A stretch of DNA of 5,160 nucleotides from NCBI GenBank assembly GCA_022865685.1, contig JALHUB010000126.1, forward strand, positions 1-5,160, in the 5' to 3' direction. The position numbers and the translations under genes were made by a program. The stretch is from Dehalococcoidia bacterium (GTDB lineage: Bacteria; Chloroflexota; Dehalococcoidia; DSTF01; JALHUB01). Positions 1 through 5,160 of the stretch are shown piece by piece (position 1 is the first letter of the stretch; every line of letters begins with the position of its first letter). The notes beneath the pieces were generated by a model, which had not been told where the DNA came from, did no database searches, and was given only the letters and a program-made list of their open reading frames with translations.

Positions 1-176
1 AGAAGCCGGTCAATGACCCCGCGCTTACGTACCCTTTCGATCCTAATGCCAATGGACACGGTTTCGTATGGCACTGCCACATCATTGACCACGAAGACAA
101 TGAGATGATGCGGCCGTACAAAGTGACACCGAAGTCAGGTGCCACGAGGACATACAACCAGGGATCGGATTACTAG
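1..176 (+). CDS. Multicopper oxidase, C-terminal end (5' part outside window)
   Basis: This is the last 57 codons of a plus-strand gene; the first whole codon begins at 3 and the TAG stop is 174-176. The peptide carries the C-terminal copper signature of multicopper oxidases, WHCHIIDHEDNEMM. In it the HCH (72-80) supplies type 2/3 copper histidines and the type 1 cysteine, the next His (90-92) is a type 1 ligand, and Met (105-107), ten residues after the Cys, fits the axial type 1 ligand, the same spacing as in CueO-type enzymes. Family members couple oxidation of phenols, metal ions or other donors to reduction of O2 to water, usually outside the cytoplasm. Only about 20 residues follow the motif, so this is the true C-terminus. 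The substrate (laccase, cuprous oxidase, bilirubin oxidase-like or other) cannot be told from this fragment. A terminator follows directly. Confidence 0.93.
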   Translation, partial: KPVNDPALTYPFDPNANGHGFVWHCHIIDHEDNEMMRPYKVTPKSGATRTYNQGSDY

Positions 177-186
177 AAACGCGGCG

Positions 187-220
187 AGGGGAGGGTCGCC
201 ACGCGTGGCCCTCCCCTTTT
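187..220 (+). terminator. Rho-independent terminator of the multicopper oxidase gene
   Basis: GGGGAGGG (188-195) pairs perfectly with CCCTCCCC (209-216), and the flanking A187/T217 can extend the stem. A TTTT run (217-220) follows. The loop itself contains the palindrome CCACGCGTGG (199-208), which could add a small inner stem (CCA/TGG around CGCG). It starts 11 nt after the oxidase stop. On the minus strand no T-run follows the stem, so it should serve the plus-strand gene mainly, although the convergent metallopeptidase gene ends only 33 bp away. Confidence 0.9.
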
Positions 221-252
221 GTTGACTTCCGCAGTATCGAGAGGTTCCCTAG

Positions 253-2241
253 TCATGGGCCTCCCACGAACGAGTAAGTATACTCCGCCTGCTCGCTCGT
301 GGATGGGCTCACGGCGGCGATAACGATGATGGATTTCGCGACGCCCTGGTCCGGACCTCGCAGCTCGATGGTCGCGTCGTTCGCGGCATCGAGGGCGACC
401 TGGCGCACCTCGGGCTGGTCGCCCGTAGGCGTGGCCTGGTCACCGACCTCGATGACCTGCACGACGAAGCGCTGCGCGATGGGGCCGGTGATGCGCTGGA
501 AGCCATCGGCCGTCCAGTCGCCGGCGCTCTCCGCATCGTCAGAGAGGCCGATCTCGGGGATGCTGACGTCGTCGATTGCCCAGCCGGGCGTGTTCAGGCC
601 GCCGTCGGTCACGTACTCGAAGCGGAGGAGCACCTTTTGGCCCGCGAAGGCGCTGAGGTCAATCGACTCCTGGACCCACTCAGGCGTGTCGCCGCCGCCG
701 CTCCTGCCGGTGTAGCCCGGCCCGTAGGCCTGGCGGACGGGGTCGTCTTCCGTCGTCTGGCGGCCGGGAAGGACCTGCCAGGTATCGCCGCCGTCCGTCG
801 ACACCTCGACGTAGCCGTAGTCGTACCATCTCTCGATGTCGAACCAGGTCCAGAAACGTAGGGTCGCGCTGTCGACGCTGCTCAGGTCGACTTCGCGCGT
901 CAGTGTGGTGTCGATGCTGTCGCCGCGCGCCGACCACCACAGACCGCTGCCGCTGTGGGGCCGGTTCGCCAGCAGGGGCACGCTCTCGGCGCCGTCGAAG
1001 GTGAAGGTGCCGGATTGACCGGGTAGATCCACTTCGATGTAGTCGGCGGCGAACTGGTGGACGGCGGCATCACCGCTGGCCGCGCCGTCGAGGGTCTCCG
1101 AAAGGGCAACGCTTCCATTGGTGCTCGGATAGCCCTCGGGGCCGCCAGCGTAGTTGGCGACGACCCAGGTAGCGAAAAGCAAGTCAAAGTCCAGTTTGGC
1201 TATTGAGAATCCGGTGCGGCCGTGCAATCGCAGGTATTTGTGGATGCCCGTGATTCCCTTGTCGTTCTCGAAGACGAGGTCGTGCAGCGTGTCCACACCG
1301 CCACTACGCAGTGCGAGGTAGCGGAAGAAGAGGCCGGCGGCGCCGTAGTGGGCGTAGTTGTCGCCGCTGGCGTTCCATTCGTTGAGCTGCGTGTCGGGCT
1401 GCTGGAGGAACGTCTCGCCGAAGCTGTCCCCCTGGCCCGTGAGCGAGCCCGCCACCTCGGACAGGCCCTCGTTTATCCAGAGGTCTTCGCGCCGGTTGCC
1501 GTTGAAGTGGACCAGGTGCTGGAGCTCGTGCGCGAGAACGGAGGCGTAGCCTTCGCTGCCGACCTCCAGCGAGAGGTCCATGTACACCATCTCCCGCTCG
1601 TTGCTCAGGGGGGCGAGCTCCTGCGGGTACTCGTCCAGGTCGGAGAAGTAGCCGGCGGCGCCTTCGAGACGCCCGTTGAAGATGGTCACGTGCACATCAT
1701 TGTCGATGCCCGGACTTCGCTCGTGTCCCATAGCCTGCGTGACGGTTGGGTAGATTGTATCCTCGAACGTCTGGCCCGCCTTGTCGATGTCATCTTGGGA
1801 GACGGACTCGCCGTCCTGCACGTAGAAGTAGGCATGCGGCGTGACGGTCCGGAGCGTGGCCCAGATCTCGAGCGGTCGCGGCGGGACGTCGCCGCCCTCG
1901 CCCGGCGAGGGCATCATGATGACGTGGAAGAGGTGGCGGTCGCCGACGCTCAGGTTCTGCGCCGCCGGGTTGACGGGGTCCACCGGCGCGTCCTGGAGGC
2001 CGCGCAGGCGACGGGCCAGGTCGAGGAGGTCGCGGGAGGGAAGGGAGTCGGTGTCGGGCGCGGCCTGCAGCGTGGCGCCGGACGACGGTGTCGTGGTAGC
2101 GGTCGTTGCTGGCGAAGGCGTTGCCCCGTGGTCGCTGCCGTCGCGACAGGACAGGGCCGAAGCGAGAGCGAGGAGCCCGAGAAACAGGAGCGCAGCCGTT
2201 CTTCGCAGGTTGCGGCTGCCTCTGGAGTGATCTTTTGCCAA
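253..2241 (-). CDS. Secreted lipoprotein zinc metallopeptidase, M30/immune inhibitor A-like
   Basis: A 662-residue exported protein. Residues 1-31 form a signal peptide (basic RGSRNLRR, then a Leu/Ala-rich core) ending at Cys32. ALSC is a non-ideal lipobox, so lipid anchoring is likely but not certain. A Thr/Ser/Pro/Ala-rich linker (about 40-66) would tether the enzyme. The catalytic region holds the zinc motif HELQH (238-242) and INEGLSE, whose Glu258 is the probable third ligand, a gluzincin arrangement. The preceding segment (about 97-225, with NEREMVYMD at 214-222) resembles hyicolysin-type M30 peptidases. Residues about 415-562 match the immune inhibitor A C-terminal beta-sandwich (VEG/MAM-like: SGLWWS, VEVSTDGGDTW, GWAIDDVS), followed by another short beta-rich region. 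It probably degrades extracellular protein; the substrate is unknown. The start is TTG (2239-2241), 5 nt after the recombinase stop, with only a weak AGG as ribosome site. No better start lies before the signal peptide, so translational coupling is plausible. The stop is TGA. Confidence 0.88.
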   Translation of the reverse strand: MAKDHSRGSRNLRRTAALLFLGLLALASALSCRDGSDHGATPSPATTATTTPSSGATLQAAPDTDSLPSRDLLDLARRLRGLQDAPVDPVNPAAQNLSVGDRHLFHVIMMPSPGEGGDVPPRPLEIWATLRTVTPHAYFYVQDGESVSQDDIDKAGQTFEDTIYPTVTQAMGHERSPGIDNDVHVTIFNGRLEGAAGYFSDLDEYPQELAPLSNEREMVYMDLSLEVGSEGYASVLAHELQHLVHFNGNRREDLWINEGLSEVAGSLTGQGDSFGETFLQQPDTQLNEWNASGDNYAHYGAAGLFFRYLALRSGGVDTLHDLVFENDKGITGIHKYLRLHGRTGFSIAKLDFDLLFATWVVANYAGGPEGYPSTNGSVALSETLDGAASGDAAVHQFAADYIEVDLPGQSGTFTFDGAESVPLLANRPHSGSGLWWSARGDSIDTTLTREVDLSSVDSATLRFWTWFDIERWYDYGYVEVSTDGGDTWQVLPGRQTTEDDPVRQAYGPGYTGRSGGGDTPEWVQESIDLSAFAGQKVLLRFEYVTDGGLNTPGWAIDDVSIPEIGLSDDAESAGDWTADGFQRITGPIAQRFVVQVIEVGDQATPTGDQPEVRQVALDAANDATIELRGPDQGVAKSIIVIAAVSPSTSEQAEYTYSFVGGP

Positions 2242-2246
2242 GTTGC

Positions 2247-3158
2247 CTATTTCGCGCGCGGATGTGCCTTCTCGTAGACCTGGCGCACCATGTCGTCGGT
2301 CAGCTTTGTGTAGACCTGCGTGGTCGACATGTTGGCGTGGCCCAGGAGCTCCTGCACGTTACGTAGGGGTGCGCCGCCTCTCAGCATATGGGTAGCGAAG
2401 CTGTGGCGCAAGGTATGAGGGGTGACGACCTTCGAGATTGCGGCCTTCCTGGCATAGCCCTTGAGTATGAGCCAGAAGCCCTGCCGGGTGAGGCGGTCGC
2501 CGCGGCGGTTGACGAAGAGGGCCGGCTGGTGCTTGTTCTTTACGATGTGCGGCCTGCCGTCGTCGAGGTAGTCCTGGAGCGCGGCGAGGGCGTCCTTGTG
2601 GATCGGGATCGTGCGCTCCTTGGACCCCTTGCCGAGGCACCGTACGTGCGGCGCGCGCGGGCTCATGTGGGCATGGGCGACGTCCAGCGAGACGAGCTCG
2701 GTGACGCGCATGCCGGTGGCGTAGAGGAGCTCGAGCATTGCCTTGTCGCGCTTGGCCTGAGGCGTGGCATGTCGGGCCGGCTGCTCCAGGAGCTCGTCGA
2801 CTTCCTTGATGGACAGCGGCTTGGGCAGCGACTTGGGGACGCGGAAGCCGACGTTGTCGGTCGGGTTCGTCTTGACGATGCCTTCTACCTGGTGAAGGTA
2901 GGCGAAGAAGGCCTTGATTGCGGCGATCTTGCGGGCGACGGTGGCCTCCGCGTACTGGCGTCGCTTGAGGTCGGATATATAGTCGACGACGACGCCTCGG
3001 TCTACACCCTTCCAGAGCGCATCGTCGTTGCCGTTTTTCGAGGCGTTAAGATAGCCGCGAAACTGCGCCAAGTCGATGCCGTACGCAGCGATAGTGTTGG
3101 CGGAGGAGCCCTTTTCAACTGACAGATAGTGCAGGAACTGACCAACGTGGTCGTCCAT
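2247..3158 (-). CDS. xerD: Tyrosine recombinase, XerC/XerD type
   Basis: A 303-residue site-specific recombinase, close to the usual Xer length of about 300. The N-terminal SAM-like core-binding domain spans about residues 1-105 (FLHYLSVEKG, SANTIAAYGIDL) and the catalytic domain about 115-300. All catalytic residues are present: Arg151 (TGMRVTEL), Lys177 (LGKGSKER), His248 and Arg251 (HTLRHSFATHML), His274 (LLGHANMSTT) and nucleophile Tyr283 (QVYT). The spacing of the last four equals that of E. coli XerD. The family resolves chromosome dimers at dif and can be borrowed by integrative elements. There are no mobile-element genes nearby, so a housekeeping role is more likely; XerC, XerD or a single XerA-like enzyme cannot be separated here. 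I prefer the ATG at 3156-3158 because AGAGGTGA (3164-3171) lies 5 nt upstream. A GTG three codons earlier (3165-3167) falls inside that site. A promoter lies about 50 bp upstream. It is probably cotranscribed with the metallopeptidase. Confidence 0.93.
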   Translation of the reverse strand: MDDHVGQFLHYLSVEKGSSANTIAAYGIDLAQFRGYLNASKNGNDDALWKGVDRGVVVDYISDLKRRQYAEATVARKIAAIKAFFAYLHQVEGIVKTNPTDNVGFRVPKSLPKPLSIKEVDELLEQPARHATPQAKRDKAMLELLYATGMRVTELVSLDVAHAHMSPRAPHVRCLGKGSKERTIPIHKDALAALQDYLDDGRPHIVKNKHQPALFVNRRGDRLTRQGFWLILKGYARKAAISKVVTPHTLRHSFATHMLRGGAPLRNVQELLGHANMSTTQVYTKLTDDMVRQVYEKAHPRAK

Positions 3159-3163
3159 GACCG

Positions 3164-3171
3164 TCACCTCT
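3164..3171 (-). promoter_or_regulatory. Strong ribosome binding site deciding the recombinase start
   Basis: Read on the minus strand this is AGAGGTGA, strongly complementary to the 16S rRNA 3' end, ending 5 nt before the ATG at 3158. It overlaps the in-frame GTG at 3165-3167, which would otherwise give a protein three residues longer. This favours the ATG. Confidence 0.7.
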
Positions 3172-3206
3172 CATGAGCTGGTCGGTCGGGGAAGGGAGCG
3201 ATGCCC

Positions 3207-3234
3207 ATTTTACCACAGCGTTCATTATTGTCTA
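3207..3234 (-). promoter_or_regulatory. Sigma70-like promoter for recombinase-metallopeptidase operon
   Basis: On the minus strand there is TAGACA (3229-3234; 5 of 6 with TTGACA), a 16-bp spacer, then TAAAAT (3207-3212; 5 of 6 with TATAAT). Transcription would begin near 3200, leaving a leader of about 40 nt before the recombinase ATG. It lies in the most AT-rich stretch of an otherwise GC-rich window. This indicates that the recombinase need not depend on read-through from pcm. Confidence 0.65.
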
Positions 3235-3462
3235 TGAGACGGCGGAGGAATTTGTGACTTATTTTTCCGCCCTGCCGGCAAATGGGTGCTTACCGTCGCC
3301 GTGGACGGGTACGGCTTTGTTTTCTGCAGAACCGCAACCCAAAAAGGTCGCGACATGGAAGGGCGAAGTTCGCAAGGTATCGACCCGAGGAGCGAATGCG
3401 AGTCGTGCAACGGGAGCGCGGTCAGCGCACGTCGCACAGCCGCCGCTAAGGGTCGATGGAAG
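3235..3462. other. Intergenic region between pcm and the recombinase, no gene recognised
   Basis: The pcm stop and the recombinase start are separated by about 300 bp; the part beside the recombinase holds its promoter and ribosome site. In the remaining 228 bp I see no tRNA, no convincing intrinsic terminator for pcm, and no credible coding region. A minus-strand open frame at 3225-3437 starts with GTG, lacks a ribosome site and runs into the promoter. An 8-bp inverted repeat (ATCGACCC at 3379-3386, GGGTCGAT at 3450-3457) has a 63-nt gap and may be chance. On the minus strand GCGA-ACT-TCGC (within 3361-3375) is followed about 20 nt later by a five-T run (3341-3345), too far apart for a standard terminator. 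Confidence 0.5.
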
Positions 3463-4122
3463 CTAGTACTCCTGCGCGTCGCTCTCCGGCCACGCCTCCT
3501 CGCCGATAAGGGGCACGAAGCGGCACTGACCGTGGCGTCGCACCCTCAGGCCGTCGCCCTCGCGCGTCACCGAAAGGAGCTGCTGCACACTTCGACGTCC
3601 GACCGGGATCACCAGCCGTCCGTCCGGCGCAAGCTGCTCGACGAGCACCCGCGGCACGCGCGGCGCGCCCGCCGTGACCAGTATCGCGTCGTACGGCGCC
3701 TCCTCCGGCAAGCCCAGCTTCGGCCCGGCCACATGGACGGTAATATTATCGTACCCCAGGCGACGAAAACGCTCAGCGGCGCTTTCGGCCAGCTCCGGCA
3801 CCCGCTCCACCGTGACGACGCGCTCCGCAAGCTGCGCGAGAATTGCCGTCTGGTACCCGGAGCCGGTGCCGATTTCCAGGACCTTCTCATGGCCTCTCAG
3901 GCGCAGCACCTCCGTCATCGTCGCCACCATCAGTGGCTGCGATATCGTCTGACCGTGGCCTATGGGAAGAGGACGGTCATCGTAGGCGAGGCGGCGCAGG
4001 TCTGCGGGAACGAACTCCTCGCGGGGGACGCGGCGCATCGCCCGCAGCACGCGCTCGTCGTAGATTTCCAAGCGCAGGCCGGCGATCAGGGCCTCGCGGG
4101 CAGCAGCGAAATCGATCTCCAT
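3463..4122 (-). CDS. pcm: Protein-L-isoaspartate O-methyltransferase
   Basis: A 219-residue cytoplasmic repair enzyme, normal for the family. It transfers a methyl group from S-adenosylmethionine to the alpha-carboxyl of L-isoaspartyl residues in aged proteins, which starts their return to L-aspartate. The family signature IGHGQTISQP (54-63) includes the active-site Ser61. Motif I is VLEIGTGSGYQT (81-92), with the acidic SAM-ribose residue Glu106 in VVTVE. YDAILVTAGAP (144-154) is the next conserved strand, and the C-terminus has FVPLIGEEAW (202-211). The segment that is usually GDG before LGLPEEAPYD reads AGP here (132-134), so an Asp that normally contacts the SAM adenine is absent. The reading frame is intact, so this is substitution, not frameshift. 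The ATG start is supported by GGAG (4129-4132) 6 nt upstream. It is divergent from the DUF72 gene. Confidence 0.93.
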   Translation of the reverse strand: MEIDFAAAREALIAGLRLEIYDERVLRAMRRVPREEFVPADLRRLAYDDRPLPIGHGQTISQPLMVATMTEVLRLRGHEKVLEIGTGSGYQTAILAQLAERVVTVERVPELAESAAERFRRLGYDNITVHVAGPKLGLPEEAPYDAILVTAGAPRVPRVLVEQLAPDGRLVIPVGRRSVQQLLSVTREGDGLRVRRHGQCRFVPLIGEEAWPESDAQEY

Positions 4123-4167
4123 ACCGATCTCCGACCTATCGACTCGGCCCGGGGGCTGCCTTCCTTA

Positions 4168-4196
4168 ACGATAGCACATGCTTAAAGGCGGCCCAA
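4168..4196 (-). promoter_or_regulatory. Possible pcm promoter
   Basis: On the minus strand TTGGGC (4191-4196; 4 of 6) is separated by 17 bp from TATCGT (4168-4173; 4 of 6), and a TGC just before the -10 gives an extended -10. The predicted leader is about 40 nt, ending with the GGAG ribosome site of pcm. The elements are only moderate matches, but the position and spacing are right. Confidence 0.4.
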
Positions 4197-4207
4197 GCGC
4201 AAACCGA

Positions 4208-4216
4208 TGATATAAT
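4208..4216 (+). promoter_or_regulatory. Extended -10 promoter for the DUF72 gene
   Basis: TGATATAAT is a perfect TATAAT (4211-4216) preceded by the TGn extension. No recognisable -35 lies 16-18 bp upstream (GCGGCC-like sequence there), which is common for extended -10 promoters. Transcription should start near 4222-4224, giving a leader of about 60 nt before the ATG at 4283. Confidence 0.65.
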
Positions 4217-4219
4217 GCG

Positions 4220-4248
4220 ACGGGCGACCTCGGCTCGGGGGCGCCCGT
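4220..4248 (+). promoter_or_regulatory. GC-rich hairpin at the 5' end of the DUF72 transcript
   Basis: ACGGGCG (4220-4226) pairs with CGCCCGT (4242-4248). Inside, CCTCG (4228-4232) pairs with CGGGG (4236-4240), with one G-T pair, around a GCT loop. One A/G mismatch separates the two stems. It begins at or just before the predicted transcription start and no T-run follows, so it is not a normal intrinsic terminator. It could stabilise the 5' end of the mRNA or bind a regulator; that is inference. Confidence 0.5.
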
Positions 4249-4282
4249 ATTGGGTAGCGAACATAGACTGGGTTGAGCGCCT

Positions 4283-5071
4283 ATGCCTTCGCACTACTGG
4301 GTCGGGACCTCCGGCTGGGTGTACAAGCACTGGCGTGGCCCCTTCTACCCGCCGGACCTGCCTTCCAGCAAGTGGTTCGATTTCTTCAGCAGGCAGTTCG
4401 GCACCGTGGAGCTGAACAACAGCTTCTACCGCCTGCCAGCGGAGGAGACCTGGCGCAAGTGGGCGAAGGCCGCCCCCAAGGGCTTCCTGTTCGCGGTGAA
4501 GGCCAGTCGCTTCATCACTCACGTCAAGCGTCTCAAGGGCTGCGAGGAACCGCTGGAGAACTTCCTCGGCCGGGCACGATTGCTCGGCGACGCGCTGGGC
4601 CCGGTGCTCTACCAGTTGCCGCCCAACTTCCACTACAAGCCGGAGAACGTGGAACGCCTTGCCGATTTCCTGTCGCTTCTACCGCAGGACATGCGCCACG
4701 TCTTCGAGTTCCGTCACGACTCCTGGTTCAACGCCGACCTGCTCTCGCTGCTGCGCATCCACAACGCCGGCTTCTGCGCCTTCCACATGGCCGGCTGGGA
4801 GACACCCCTCGAAGCGACGACCGACTTCGCCTACGTGCGCTTCCACGGCAGCGAGAGCATCTACGGCGGCTCCTACAGCCCGGGCGATCTGGCGATCTGG
4901 GCCGGCCGCCTGCGTGACCTGCCGGAGGACGTGCGCGAGGTCTTTGTCTATTTCAACAACGATGCCGGCGCCCACGCCGTCGCCAACGCGAAGACGTTCA
5001 TCGAGTTCATCACGCCGTTCGCCATGAAAGATGACCTGGAGGAAGAGGAAGACGCGGCAGCGGAAGGCTAG
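4283..5071 (+). CDS. DUF72 family protein (YecE-like)
   Basis: A 262-residue protein of the widespread DUF72 family, whose known structures are TIM-barrel folds and whose biochemical role is not established. The family hallmarks occur in order: GTSGWVYKHWRGPFYP (8-23), FGTVELNNSFYRLP (39-52), FAVKASRFITHVKRL (70-84), LGPVLYQLPPNF (105-116), FEFRHDSW (141-148), YVRFHGS (184-190) with YGGSYS (194-199), and VYFNNDAGAHAVANA (222-236). The length is usual for the family. The last 15 residues are a strongly acidic tail (KDDLEEEEDAAAEG) that looks unstructured. The ATG is chosen because the GTSGW motif begins only seven residues later; the ribosome site is weak (GAG about 7 nt upstream). The TAG stop overlaps the stop of the converging downstream gene. 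No signal peptide or membrane segment is seen, so it is probably cytoplasmic. Confidence 0.9.
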   Translation: MPSHYWVGTSGWVYKHWRGPFYPPDLPSSKWFDFFSRQFGTVELNNSFYRLPAEETWRKWAKAAPKGFLFAVKASRFITHVKRLKGCEEPLENFLGRARLLGDALGPVLYQLPPNFHYKPENVERLADFLSLLPQDMRHVFEFRHDSWFNADLLSLLRIHNAGFCAFHMAGWETPLEATTDFAYVRFHGSESIYGGSYSPGDLAIWAGRLRDLPEDVREVFVYFNNDAGAHAVANAKTFIEFITPFAMKDDLEEEEDAAAEG

Positions 5072-5160
5072 AGGTACTCCTTAACCTGCTCCGCCAGCGA
5101 CCGCGTGAAGCCGACCGTCGCGGCGACTTCATCGACGCTCGCCTCCCGTATCTCCCGCAC
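5068..5160 (-). CDS. uvrC: Probable UvrC, C-terminal helix-hairpin-helix end (rest outside window)
   Basis: A minus-strand frame stays open from the window edge to a TAG at 5068-5070 and gives 30 residues, including IREASVDEVAATVGFT and then SLAEQVKEYL. This matches the second hairpin-helix of the (HhH)2 domain that ends excinuclease subunit UvrC, where the pattern is I..AS.EELA.V.G......A..I...L. UvrC makes both incisions around a lesion in UvrABC nucleotide excision repair, and its HhH domain binds DNA. The canonical Pro-Gly of the hairpin is Val-Gly here. Other HhH proteins remain possible because only the tail is visible, but the C-terminal placement fits UvrC best. The stop lies within CTAG shared with the DUF72 gene. 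Confidence 0.75.
   Translation of the reverse strand: MREIREASVDEVAATVGFTRSLAEQVKEYL

Noticed and set aside
1222..2277. Long plus-strand open frame of 351 codons opposite the metallopeptidase
   Set aside because: It is antisense to a gene with clear signal peptide, zinc motif and domain matches. Its translation is low-complexity Val/Glu/Arg-rich sequence, as expected from the opposite strand of GC-rich coding DNA.
2388..3122. Plus-strand open frame of 244 codons opposite the recombinase
   Set aside because: It lies entirely antisense to a recombinase with all catalytic residues, and shows no recognisable motif.
3225..3437. Possible small minus-strand protein of 70 codons upstream of the recombinase
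   Set aside because: It has a GTG start without ribosome site, no recognised motif, and its end overlaps the -35 element of the recombinase promoter.
3379..3457. 8-bp inverted repeat ATCGACCC / GGGTCGAT
   Set aside because: A perfect 8-bp pair with a 63-nt gap is expected about once by chance in a region this size, and no extension or T-run supports a function.
3286..4185. Plus-strand open frame of 299 codons covering pcm
   Set aside because: It is antisense to pcm, whose family motifs are unmistakable; the translation is Arg/His/Ala-rich with no family resemblance.
4200..4220. AT-rich TGATATAATGCG considered as a dif-like Xer site
   Set aside because: Only one weak half-site resemblance is present, with no second inverted arm at the proper spacing. 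It is better explained as an extended -10 promoter.

Overview
The window looks like ordinary chromosomal DNA from a GC-rich bacterium. I suspect a Chloroflexota lineage (Dehalococcoidia-like), because a secreted M30/InhA-type metallopeptidase lipoprotein sits beside housekeeping genes with high-GC codon use. This is inference: no rRNA or other taxonomic marker is present. I found no CRISPR array, insertion sequence, tRNA or rRNA.

Layout. Positions 1-176 hold the 3' end of a plus-strand multicopper oxidase, followed by a strong intrinsic terminator (187-220). A minus-strand block follows. In transcription order it is pcm (protein-L-isoaspartate O-methyltransferase, 4122 to 3463), a 300-bp gap with a good promoter at its downstream end, a XerC/D-type tyrosine recombinase (3158 to 2247), and, 5 nt after the recombinase stop, a 662-residue lipoprotein metallopeptidase (2241 to 253). 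Divergent from pcm is a plus-strand DUF72 gene (4283-5071) with an extended -10 promoter and a GC-rich 5' hairpin. It runs into the 3' end of a minus-strand gene that looks like uvrC (5068-5160); the two stop codons share one CTAG.

How the genes fit together. Recombinase and metallopeptidase are probably cotranscribed from the promoter at 3207-3234, and the TTG start of the metallopeptidase suggests translational coupling. pcm (protein repair) and uvrC (DNA repair) are housekeeping functions. DUF72 is a widespread conserved family without an established role. Nothing here amounts to a convincing new system. The points most worth a second look are the recombinase-lipoprotein pairing, the altered SAM-binding segment in Pcm, the hairpin at the DUF72 transcription start, and the CTAG-overlapped convergent stops.
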